Positions 45,879-56,463 of a stretch of DNA of 64,000 nucleotides are shown in pieces; the first letter of the stretch is position 1, and each line of letters begins with the position of its first letter. The notes beneath the pieces were generated by a model. That model had not been told where the DNA came from and searched no databases. It saw only the letters and a program-made list of their open reading frames with translations. The DNA is taken from NCBI GenBank assembly GCA_026119935.1, contig JALRMH010000005.1, forward strand, positions 558,001 through 622,000. The letters run 5' to 3'. Origin of the DNA: Endothia cerciana. Taxonomy: Eukaryota > Ascomycota > Sordariomycetes > Diaporthales > Cryphonectriaceae. Both the position numbers and the translations under genes were made by a program.

Positions 45879-48531
45879 GGCACATGTATATGATAGTGAT
45901 CAATGCCGTCAGGGCCAGAATATTCGTGTAAGTCTTTGCAAGGCGTCCAATCCTCAAGACTTCAGAAGGATGCATATATCACCACCAATCTACTGGGTAT
46001 CAACATATCGGTCTGACCAAAGCTTTCGACCCTCGATTCCGTTACGACCACCGCGTGTTGGAAGGACAAAGCCAGTATATATAATCAGGGTAATGATGAA
46101 AAATACGGCTGGAGTGAGTGCTCGGTAGGTCGTCTTAGACGTCTGGCCGATTTTCCTGAAGATTATAGACATCGCTCAGGTGGCATTGAAGCCGGATAGA
46201 AGGAAAGTGAAGAAGTGACCTGCGTCTTGACGCAGCTGCGCCATGGAACACATGGGAATGTTGAAGGCGGGTATCAAGAGGACCTTGCTGGGCAGATTGC
46301 ATAACATCGACGCGATGGCCTCAGAGAAGGGATGGTACAGCGCATATCGACTGTCTCGACAATGGGATGTTGAACATAGTGTGTAAGAAATCTGGAACCG
46401 TCAATACATCTGCATCTCCGCCTCCGCAGGCGAAAGCTGTCGTGTCACCCTAGAGACACAGGTACCCGCGGCTCATGCAAAGCTAGACCTGCATTGGGAT
46501 ATAGATGGTGCACGGAGACTTCAACCGCCTAGCTCGCAAGTTAGGCGTCAGAGTTCAGCGAAAAGCAATGCTTAGTCGATCTTCAACTCAGATTAGTGAC
46601 GATTGTTAGGCCTTTCGCAGCCTTTTCATGTTCTCATCCTCATGGCCAACAAGAGGAGCGTCCTCCTCGAACTTATCGACGTCAGCTAGAAGCTTCGAAG
46701 TTACGCTGCTCATCTTCCAAGTCTCAGCGAAATTGCCAGGCGGTCTTGGGACTCTTTCTCTTGAAGCCAGCCCTAGGATTCCGCTCTTCTGGGGTCATCA
46801 ACGAAGTGAAAACCAATCAGCCGTAGTCCGTTAGCTAGAATAGTGCCAGCCCACGTTCGTGAAGAAAACTCTTGCTTCATCCTATGCCCGATGTAAATCT
46901 GTCGGCCTTCGTACAATAAGCAGGCTGCGAGGGCCACGACTGCAGCCGTCTCACCTTGCTCTTGGTGACATCAAAGACTGTTGCTGAATCAAAAGTTCTA
47001 GTGCTATTATCCCAGCACTGGAAGCCACTCTGACCGAGTGCCACTTCGGCTTTACTGCCACGTTTTCTCTTGCCTCCTCTCACACCACGGACAAAGTCAC
47101 CCCCGAACCTCGTGTTCGTGGTATGGTAAATGCTAAACATTCCCATAACGGCGTCGCGAAAGTGTTCTGTGTCCATCCATCTGGAGACGCCTGGTAATCA
47201 GTTCTTCGGAGTTCGAGCAAGCGCCGAGAAGAGCAATGTCTCGCCCACTGTAAGCTGAGGGAAACGAACGTCGGTCTTTTTTTTTATTTTTATTTTTTTT
47301 CCTTAGCAGATCACGTCTCCTCGATAGTAGTTGTGCATTATTTCCTATGGAACACCTTGGAAGTTGTACTGCGATCCTTCGTCCAGATGAACCCCATATG
47401 TTTAGCCAGAACCAACCTTGAGCAGCATCAACACACCAGGTACGTGGCATCATTACCCATCATTTAGACAAGAAAGGGAATGAAGAATGTCAGCCTTCCA
47501 GAGAAACTTAACACCAGCAACATCTCGCCTCTTCTCATGCGACCCTCAAAGCTCATTAGAACCTCATCTTGACAGGAGGTCCAGAGTCATCAACGGCGCT
47601 CGTGACAGCACATTGAGAACATCCTTTTGGCAGTATATCGATCAAACAAACCCGTAGACGCCATATTCCGGTATCACACCCCAACAGTATGCCATGCATA
47701 TCTGTTCGGACTTACGAGAAGGCGTGCAGAAGTAGCCCATCGCTTGCCATTGAACTCTGGCGAAGATGGATCGAGGGAAGGGAGCCCCGCAAATATTGAG
47801 GAAAAAAAAAAAGGGGGGGGGGGTGGGGAAGAGAAAAGCATAAGAAGAGAAAAAGAAAGAAGAAGAAGAAAAAACGAGGATTCGCGCCGGGCGCAGTGTG
47901 TGCGGTGCTATCTATTGCGTGAGAAGGCTCCTGCGAGCTGGTTTATGTATGTGCTGAAAACGAGCTGCGATCCTCTCCTCATTAGAAGAAGGCGAAATTG
48001 GGATTGAAGAGACATCATCACCTATCATGGAGACCTCAGTGAAATTAGGAAGCCTTAAGCCTGAAACACTTCCTTGCTGATGAACCCTTGAGGGCTAACA
48101 GCCTCTCGGGGCCTTCTCTGTGTCCAACGTCAGATCTACCACCGAGATTTGTGTATCATGCCAGACATGACTTCAGTGTTCGGATCCGGACTCCTCGTCG
48201 GCATGCAAGCTTTCCAGCTGAATCCCGAAAGGAGGCTCCGGGATCCCCGTTCAATGCCCCCACTATTGACGCTCTTTGCCTCTTCCGGAAGCTCGGCTGC
48301 GCTACGAGGTCGGCGACGCAGATGTCCAAATTTACATACATGTCGAACCCACCTCACCGCCGAGCACTTCCGCCTTCTCAACAAGCTTATCTGCAAGTCG
48401 GCACCGAAATTCTGCCAACCGGTATCGGGAGGGAGAAGCTCGGCTACAGGGCCCTAGAACTTTTGCTCCGGCTCACCGTTCTCGCAGTCTCGGGCACGTC
48501 GGGACACTAGCAGACTTGCATTAGGACCGAT
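45879..48531. other. 2.7-kb region without a supported gene
   Basis: Contains short minus-strand frames (46877-47453) with no domain, and a polypurine tract at about 47792-47880 that includes 11 A followed by 11 G (47802-47823). The 141-codon frame at 48088-48510 lies directly upstream of the Zn2Cys6 gene and is better read as its promoter and leader. Confidence 0.5.
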
Positions 48532-51251
48532 ATGACGCTGCCTCAGCAGCAGGAGACCAGGTTGAGTAGCACACGTGTGCTGAAAGCATGTGATGCTTGC
48601 AAGGCACGAAAAGTGCGCTGTCCAGGTATGGAATCTGACGGCGTGGCGACGGTGTTCAACACCAGATCACTGATTCTCGGGAAGGGAATCCGGCACCTTG
48701 TACAAGATGCGTAGTAAGCTCCATATCTATTCATTCGACTGGAAGGATAGCAAGCTGATTATTTCCACTTCCCAAAGGAGAGGAAGACTGCATGCCATTT
48801 CAGCCGTATGCAGGTTCCCCGAAGGCAGAAAGGTGAGCAGCAGGCGCGTCCTACACCTTTAATAGTGTGTGCTAACATAGGACGATAATCATTCAGTGGC
48901 TACGCAGTTACTTGTTATTGATCCGCCCGGGGCGAAGAACACGGAACAGAGCGCAGAGGACCTATCGAATGTGGAGGTGAGCAAGATCTGGAATGCTGCC
49001 CCAGATCGATTATACTAATACGGCCACAGGCTACGAGATTTCCATTGCAGAAGATACATGTGGACCATCTTCTGGCCAATGCTCGAACTTCCCCCAACCC
49101 TCAGGACAAGACATTCTCATTCAAAGTATGCCCACGTATGAATTCGTTGAGTAATTGATACGACTGACCCATTGATTTAATGGTAGAACAATGGCCTATT
49201 CCGTCAGGAGCCCCCCCCCCCCCAAACCCCCTTGATGCCCACAGGAGCCACGTGGAATTTACTAATTCCCTGCAGTCACAAGCGTGAGTTACGGCTTAAC
49301 CTTCTTTTCGGACAGCAGACTTCTATCTCTCTCCAGTCGTCTCCGAAACGACAAGTTGCAAGATCTTGTCAAGAGGATTTCTCATGTGCTGCAGAACCGT
49401 GCAAAGCCCCCAGAGACAGTGTCCACCGGGACTTTGGCAAGGAAGAGAGAGAACTTGGAGGTATTTACGGATTGCGTGAGAGCAGAGAAATGGATTCGAA
49501 GTTTGTGTTGCCACCTTTCTCACTTCTGACAGAGACGACTGACGAGTTCGGAAGTTTATTTTGAGCGGGTCCACCCGATATATCCGTTTCTAGATCGCGG
49601 AACTTTCGAAGCAACAACGAAGGAGAAAGGCTTTCAGGACATGCTGAAGGCGAATCGGGCCTGGTCTGCCCTATATCACTCTGTGTTAGCGCTTGGATGC
49701 CAGCACGATGGAGGCGGGAGCTTCGAGCCCGGGAACGGCCAGGCATGGAGACTGTTCTCCACGTCGTTGGCTCTCTATCCGGAACTTCTAACGCTGCCAG
49801 ACTCTCTGATCGCCGTTCAAGCTTTGACTGCAATGACAGTCTATTCTTCTGGCATCTCTTGCCTCTCGATCGAGCATCCCATCATCTCAGAAGCTGCCAG
49901 GCGGATCCAACGCCATGCTCGCACCAGCGTTGCTGGCAATACCGCTGATCCAATACATCGAATATTCTGGGTACTCTATTCGATGGAAAAAGTTTCTAGC
50001 TTCTATATGGGACGCACCTCTGTATGTCACCGAAGTCACATTGATATAGGGACTGGGCTGACTTAAGCAGTTATTTGTCGACCACGACATCTCATGCCCC
50101 ATACCCCGCGTGCAAGAGGCACTCTTTGGCGAGTTCGACTGGTTCCTTACCTATGCGCGGCATTCACGACTTCTCTCTCGATGTCTTATATCGCTCTTCT
50201 CATCAGGCGTCATTGGCAATCCGGGTATTTACTACCTTGAAACAATCGATCAGTTGAACGCCGAGCTCGAGAGCTGGCGTCAGTCGATCCCTGTAGACAC
50301 TCGGCCCGGACAGCCATTTCAGGCTCACAAAGTCCACGAGCTGCTGCAAGGAGACGCAACACGGCAGGTTATCATATGGACACATTACTTGTACAGCAGC
50401 GTCCGCATCATGCTAGCTCGAGCTACATTACAGCTGGCTGCCAGCGTTGAACGGCTTGTGCCACCCTCGCAACAAGCGGAATGCAAGACTCTTGTAATGG
50501 ATGAAGCTCGGTCGATACTAGAGTTGACGAAGTACATTGACGCGGAACCGTGGGCTCCCTTGTGGTACGTCTTTTCCTTGTTCTGGCTATCTTGCCATCC
50601 TGAAATGTGCCCTTACGGATCAACCCCTTCAGGATCGTTGCTGGTGTCCCTATTATCGCCCTTTTCACCTTATTCGAACTGGTTATTTTCAACCCAAGGC
50701 ATCACGAGACACGCGGGAACCTAGCTCTCCTTGATGTGGCCGGCGGCTACTTCAGTCGACTCGAGTATGCTAGCAACGGATCGCTCCAATCGTCCCTCGT
50801 CTCTGAATTCGCCTACATTGCGCGCGAGTATGTGAACAGCCTTCAAAAGCCTGTTATGACTGGAATGCAAGCGAACGCCCAACAACAGCCTCCGCCTCGA
50901 CGCCACTCAAGCTCCATGTCTGGTACCGCAATGGTGCCATGCTCTCCCTCTCTGGAGAAAGAGCCGCTAGGAGGTAGACCGAATCAACAAGAGCTCTCGA
51001 TGCCGGCCACGGACATCGCCACTGAACAAGATCCCTCGATGATAGACAGCGGCGGATTGATCCCGATAGAGAGCTCAAGCCCAATGTCGATAGACGGTCT
51101 GAACTTCCCGATGGGTGAGGTGGCTTGGGGTGTGAACAATGATTTCCTTCTCGGGACCGATGTGATGGACATATTCAATTACTCGATTCCGAATATTGAT
51201 CCATTCTTCACGCAAGCGTATTATGGAGAGGACAATCAGATGGAAGATTGA
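48532..51251 (+). CDS. Zn2Cys6 fungal-specific transcription factor (one base short in a poly-C run)
   Basis: Nuclear regulator with an N-terminal binuclear zinc cluster. Reconstructed exons: 48532-48625, 48685-48713, 48778-48832, 48897-48976, 49030-49125, 49187-49283, 49337-49460, 49533-50021, 50071-50564, 50633-51251. Splicing across the first four exons gives an exact C-x2-C-x6-C-x6-C-x2-C-x6-C cluster (Cys20, 23, 30, 37, 40, 47; CDACKARKVRC then CTRC and a final C). The middle-homology region (fungal_trans) starts at 'VYFERVHPIYPFLDR'. The exons sum to 2177 bases, one short of 726 codons. The missing base falls in exon 6, which contains 13 C at 49211-49223: with one more C it reads on in frame ('LDAHRSHVEFTNSL') into exon 7. 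Either the run is under-called or the gene is frameshifted. Target genes unknown. Confidence 0.85.
49211..49223 (+). repeat. C13 homopolymer at a predicted frameshift
   Basis: Thirteen C inside exon 6 of the Zn2Cys6 gene; frame continuity with flanking exons predicts fourteen. Confidence 0.8.
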
Positions 51252-51897
51252 GCCAGATCTACGCACGCGCCGCACGTGGTACCGGATCTCTTCCATATAT
51301 AACGCCCCCCCCCCCTCCACGGCCAACCTGTCAGCCTCGGTCAATCTGAGGCATAATGAGCATCCTTTCAAGCATGAGAATGAAAGAAACATCTCTGAGA
51401 ATAAATCTATCTAGACCAAAGAGAATCAGAATGGCTATTTAGGTCTCCCAGTCTGGCTTTGTGCCCAAAATTGTTAGGGCTAGGGTGTCTGCTCTATTTT
51501 CACACATAATCACAACCGAACCTCTCTCTTCTTCTCGTTTTGACCTCAATCTCAACAAGCAATGGCAAGGTAACTGAACGAGTGCAAAACCTCAGAATGC
51601 CAGCCTCCTCTACGTGAATAATTCCACGTTAGGTCTCCCGGCTCGGAACGACACCATGATTCCCTTCCCGCGACCTACCATGCACTGGTTCATTGCCAGC
51701 TGTTCACTAAGACCGTGGAGTCAACCGTAGCACTATATCGGCGTTGTTCTGCACCGCAGCAGGTTCTCAAGAGAGGCTAGAGCGTGAAATTCGGTCGATC
51801 CTAAGTTCAAAATCGCAATAGTCCATCGAGAAGGATCAAAGCAAAAATCAATAAAAAGTGACCAAGATAAGAACGACCCCCTCAACGGCCATCAAAA
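51252..51897. other. Intergenic region
   Basis: 3' side of the Zn2Cys6 gene up to the tRNA gene. A run of 11 C lies at 51305-51315. No gene supported. Confidence 0.55.
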
Positions 51898-51983
51898 GCT
51901 CGCGCTGAGAATCAAACTCAGATTATTGGAAGTATACAGTTTATATCAGAATCCAATGTGATAGACCATTACACTACGCAACC
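51898..51983 (-). tRNA. tRNA-Gln (CTG) with 14-nt intron, imperfect acceptor stem
   Basis: The minus strand folds as a tRNA: acceptor GGTTGCG, an A-box matching TRGYNNARNNG (TAGTGTAATGG), a 3-bp D stem, anticodon stem TTGGA/TCCAA, loop TTCTGA-T with anticodon CTG, and a 14-nt intron after position 37 (the normal eukaryotic site). The T arm is CTGAG/CTCAG with loop TTTGATT. Mature length would be 72 nt, as for tRNA-Gln, and four T follow the acceptor end as a Pol III terminator. The 3' acceptor strand CGCGAGC leaves a G2:G71 mismatch and a U4:G69 wobble, so the gene could be active-marginal or a tRNA pseudogene. CTG decodes the Gln codon CAG. Confidence 0.78.
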
Positions 51984-52330
51984 CTTATTTGACTTGAAAT
52001 CTGCATCAGAAAAGAAGATTTACATACCTGAGTCATTTTGAGTTGTGGGGACGAAGGTCTTGCCGTCGGTGTTTCACAGACGCCCCATGCTCGCTGTGTC
52101 GTCAAAATTGTCAGAGCACCAGATTAAGGCTGCAACTATTAGAAAATCAACGCGGAAGAGTAAAGATTGCCCTCGAGTTGGAACAAGCGACCTCTAGATA
52201 CAAAATCCTACAGGGAACTGTCCCGTGTCCTCCCAGGGAACGGAAGGCAACCGACCATCTTGACACTCGATTTCTTATGTAGTTAATATTGCGCTTCTTA
52301 GTAACAGAAGCCCGGGCAAGCACATAAACA
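51984..52330. other. Short intergenic region
   Basis: Upstream of the tRNA and downstream of the oxidoreductase gene. No gene supported. Confidence 0.5.
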
Positions 52331-53747
52331 TTACGACCATGGCATCGTGATGCCTTCTTTGTGGGACTGTCTCGCAAGCTCAATGACTCTTAACCCATCC
52401 CTCGCAATTTCTGGCTTGATCATGACTTCAGCCTTGCCTCTGATCGCATCCACAAGGTTCTCATAGTACGCCCGATATGATCCTGGAATGCTCGGGTACT
52501 TCCCACTGTAATGTCCCGTAGCTTTATCCTGTTCCTGATGCTTTGCGTCGAATTCGCTCCTCGTAGTCAGCGTGCCCCAGTTTTTCTCATCCTCGGCCCC
52601 AAAATGGGGATCAGTTGCTGCCTTCCCGGGAGCCATCATTGTTTTGGCTGTCTGAGGATCCATCCCAAACTGTATTGAACCGACAGTGTCAGCGCTTCCG
52701 AATCCTACAGTGCACTTGCTCTTATCCGCAGACTATGAGACCCAGGCGTCCTAGCTCACCTTGAGGTAAGTCCCTTTTGTTCCACGCACCAAAAACTTCA
52801 GCTGATCCTTCATAACGGTGATGACGGCCGTCTTGATTGTTACGATCAAGTTGTTCTCATATTGCAGGATCATCGTGAACGTGTCGTCAATATCACTCTC
52901 TATACCACGATTGGCTCGAAGAAAGCCAGTCACAGATCTGGGTATGCCGAAAAGAGCAAGCGCTTGATCGATCGAATGGGATCCTGGCCTGTGTGAGCTT
53001 TATGTCCTCGAATATCACCGAAGACATGGGAGCATTGCTACTTACCACAGGCAAACAGCATTCCCTGACCTGGAATATACTTCTTAGAAGTCCAACCGTA
53101 AATCCATCCGGCTTCCGGGAAGTCAAAGTGGATCTCGGCATCCAGAACCTCGCCGAGAGCACCTTCGCTCACGAGGTGCTGCAGCGTGCGGAAATCACTG
53201 TCATATCTCCGGTCTTGACAGTAAGTCTCAGTCACCCTTCTCAGCTGGTTTTGATAGTAGGAAATCCAATTGTAACTTACTGTGAAACACCGTGAGAACC
53301 CTGTTCTTCTTCTTGGCCAGCTCGATGTACTTATCAGCTTCGACACTACTGCTGACGAAGGGCTTTTCCACGACAACTACATTTCCCTTGTCAGTCGCCC
53401 CAAGACTCAAGTGCACTAACGCCAGTAGATTCGAAAGACGTACCATGCTTTCCAGAATTCAGCGCTTCCTCGACAAACTGTCCATGAGTGCCATCTCCGG
53501 TGATCACGATAACGACTTCAATCTTGGGGTCTCGGAAGAACTCTAGGGAGCTCGAGTAGTGCTTGGCCTGGGGAAAGTCAACCGTGCAATGCCCCCATGC
53601 CAGGCCAGGAGCGTCGGCATCCTTTGGCGGCGGGGCGCGCTGCAGGAAAGCGTAAATCTCCAGATCGTGGTTCGGGAGGATATAGGGTAGATGGAAGCAC
53701 TTTGTCGAGAAACCATAGCCAATGATACCGGCCTTGATCGGCGCCAT
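52331..53747 (-). CDS. Gfo/Idh/MocA-family oxidoreductase
   Basis: NAD(P)-dependent dehydrogenase of the glucose-fructose oxidoreductase/inositol dehydrogenase family, probably cytosolic, acting on a sugar or polyol derivative. Exons in transcript order: 53747-53444, 53376-53281, 53213-53046, 52983-52760, 52669-52331, giving 1131 bases and 376 residues; introns are 67, 67, 62 and 90 bp. The ATG at 53747 was chosen because the Rossmann strand begins five residues later (KAGIIGYGFSTKCFH); an upstream ATG is possible but adds unlike sequence. Seen: glycine motif GIIGYGFS (7-14) and the EKP motif at 105-107, with Lys106 the usual catalytic lysine, formed across the first splice junction. The C-terminal alpha/beta domain contains 'GSHSIDQALALFG' (formed across intron 3), with the expected catalytic His, and 'SYRAYYENLVDAIRG'. 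Substrate not predictable. Confidence 0.93.
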
Positions 53748-54872
53748 TACTGTGACCACCAGTCTGATCTTCAAATATGAAATCCAAGGTTCTTTTATGT
53801 CAGAGTCTTCCGGTAGAGCGTAGAAGCCACCTCAATTACATCGTCTGATGGAAGCGGTGGTGATGACGAGTGATTACGGTCGGAACAGATTGCGGAGAAA
53901 GTCAATATATCCTATTGGTCGGATGTTTAGCCGCTTGCTGCGGTAATACAGAGTGCGTTTGTTGACGCTGTGCCCCCGCGAGACCATTCTTTGGACAAGG
54001 GGAAGATTGAAGCATATTTATTCCCATGACGCAGCCCTAGTCCCACTCTTAGGTATCCTGACTGAGCCGTGATATCTTTGTACTATGTATTATGGCATCT
54101 GGGTAATCTTGCGGATATCATGTATGAACCGTTTGCGCAAACTTGCCATCAAGGCTCAGGAACGTCATTTCCTTTGACAGGTGTTCCCCATTTAATACTT
54201 GGGTAAAAAGCCGCCCAGCGTCCGAAATTTACCCGGCCGCCATCTCACCGCGGTCTGGTGGTCTGCCGTCATCTCTTCAAGATTGTACAACGCTCGCCCT
54301 CCCACGGGAAGGTACTCAAAGGACTTCCGATATCTACTAACATCTCTTTTTAAGATAATATAGGAAAGAAAGAAAGAACAAGAATTGTCCATAAGACCGA
54401 ATTTTCCACTCTTACTTGCCCTGCTTTCCCACGCCGCAGGACCAAGCAGACACATGTGACAGATGGCAATCGTATAGAAACTTGTTATTCTAGCCGCAAT
54501 TTCTGCCCTGGTACCGGGACTCTGCTATTGCGTTGACTATGTTAACGTCTTAGAGCTATCCTAAGTCTAGCGATGATGCAAAGCGTATGCTATCTTCGCT
54601 GGTCAACTCTATTGTCACTGCTACGTTGGCGTTGGGATGCGCCCAAGTGATATTGGTCCCGAAATGGGCCGTTTCTATATTATCTTTCTTTCATATATGA
54701 GGTTTGACAATGAGAATGATATCCCGAGGCACAGAGCGAAGGAGTCCGCCAATTACCAGAATAGATATCACGACGTCGATATTCGGGGGCTGACGAACAT
54801 GACAAGAGGTGTACACGATCCATCTGCAATTTGATGATGTACTCATCATCCAGCCGTTGGTCATAGTTCATA
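53748..54872. other. Intergenic region
   Basis: About 1.1 kb between two minus-strand genes; holds the oxidoreductase promoter. No gene supported. Confidence 0.55.
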
Positions 54873-56463
54873 TTAGAGAGATTTGGACGACCTCATGAGC
54901 CAACTGGAGTCCTCCATGTCTCCTGTCCGAGGGCTGGCAGGAATCACAGCCCTAGGTTCCTCCATGATGGTGGTTTCCCTTGTCACTATGATGTCGCCGG
55001 ATCGAGTATGAATTTTCGTTGCTGTTACGCGATCGCTAGCCCTCCTTGTTGAAGGAAAGCGGCCACCACTTGTGATAGAGGTCGACATTCGCGGTCCCGA
55101 GAGCTGGTGTGTGCCGAGGTGGGCTGGCTCGGACTTGGTTTTGCTCGTCAGCCCTTCCTGACTGCCGTTCAGGACCTGCTCCACCTCGAGATCCGCCAGA
55201 CCATATATACCGTGATCCGCATGTGTCATTGTATCTCTTGACTTCTTCGTGCCGGCTATTCCAGTACGGTCTGCTCCATAGTAGCCGGGCTTGGCGTAGC
55301 TCAACTTCATCATGCTGGGAAATATGTCGGCGAGCAAAGGGCGCAGTGTAATGACGCACGCGCAAATAATCCCCACGTTGACTTCGATCACGCTGAAGTA
55401 CGAGATGGCAGAAGAATCCCAGGAAACATCGAGGCTCAAAGCTGCTTTCTTGATCGTGAAAATACGGGCGATCGCGACGACTCCAGTACTGCCCACAACG
55501 AGTTAGCACGAGGTACACGGGCATCTTGGGAAAGGTGAAGGAGGACCTCACCAGAATCCAAAGCCAAATAAGATAGTGAGCACAATCCTTTGTTTCATAT
55601 GTAGTTGCAAGGCCCACGTAGCCGGGATAGGAATCAACACGACAGCGAAATTTGTAACGATCCCGACCGCCGACGTCAGTGACCAGACTAAGAGACTCTG
55701 GAGGCATGTGCCCTCTAGATTTGTATTGAGAATGGCCATAGGCGTGCAGGCAAATGCGTCCAGAATAATTGATACCAAACACCAGGCCGACACAAATATC
55801 AAAAGCCAGAGACAAATAGTCTTTGTTCGTGTCTCCCGGAAAATGCGACGGTACTGCAAGAGTAGAGAGACTTTCGTCATGGCCTGAGCCGAGTTGTATA
55901 TAATCTCTGTAGTCAAAAGAAGCTTGGTTCACGTCAGCTGGTGGCAGTCTCGTTTCATGATCATCGCAAGGCCAACACACCTCTAGCTGCTTCGTTCTAT
56001 CATATTGACTGACCATCCAAGTGTGACGACCAAGACCAAAGACGGATTCTGCTTTTGTTAGAAAGCATGTCCGGAATGCTAAGGGGGAGAACAGTCAACG
56101 AGGTGATGTGGCAGTGCATACGAAGTATTGTTGTGATCGTGAGGCCAATGTTAAGCATCTTCGGACGGTATCAGCATATGGGCAGCAGGTGAGGGTTGAA
56201 TGTGATTTTGGACATGCCTGGGCGGCCCCTATGGTAATATCATCCTCACCAGCCACTTTGATGAGACCGTAGCGAGTGTACAAGCGCAGCGCGACGACGA
56301 TTGTCGATACAACCATGAATGTAGAGGACACGCCGATTATTATTGGCACTTGAGTCTCAGCATCGAGGTGTGGAAATTCGCCTGGTTTAGGGAAATCTGT
56401 CGTCTTTCCTGTCAACCCGGAGGCTGCCGGCAATTCAGGACTGCTCGTTGTGGTGGTGGCCAT
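54873..56463 (-). CDS. PTH11/rhodopsin-like fungal 7-TM protein
   Basis: Plasma-membrane protein of the fungal 'rhodopsin domain' group that includes PTH11-related receptors; ligand unknown. Exons in transcript order: 56463-56218, 56158-56122, 56048-55981, 55904-55552, 55488-54873, giving 1320 bases and 439 residues. The first intron has a GC donor (CAG|GCATGT) with a normal acceptor; the others are GT-AG. The ATG at 56463 is the first in frame. Seen: helix I 'VPIIIGVSSTFMVVSTIVV' followed by ALRLYTRYG; 'EDDITIGAAQ' at helix II; 'FGLGRHTWMVS', a hallmark of the family; 'IIYNSAQAMTKVSLLLQYRR' (helix III end); a TM5 region with 'WALQLHMKQRIVLTILFGFG'; and 'SVIEVNVGIICACVITLRPL' at helix VII. 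The cytoplasmic tail is about 150 residues. No CFEM domain precedes helix I, unlike classical PTH11. Confidence 0.9.

Noticed and set aside
46877..47453. Two minus-strand frames with basic patches
   Set aside because: They overlap in different frames without usable splice sites and have no domain.
48088..48510. 141-codon plus-strand frame before the Zn2Cys6 gene
   Set aside because: No domain and lies where promoter and leader are expected.
48714..48832. Reading exon 3 of the Zn2Cys6 gene as 'EEDCMPFQPYAG'
   Set aside because: That frame would need a non-GT donor and gives wrong Cys spacing; the alternative frame gives the exact six-Cys cluster.
55036..56016. 326-codon minus-strand frame overlapping the 7-TM gene
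   Set aside because: It reads through introns 3 and 4 in the wrong frame; family motifs are all in the spliced model.
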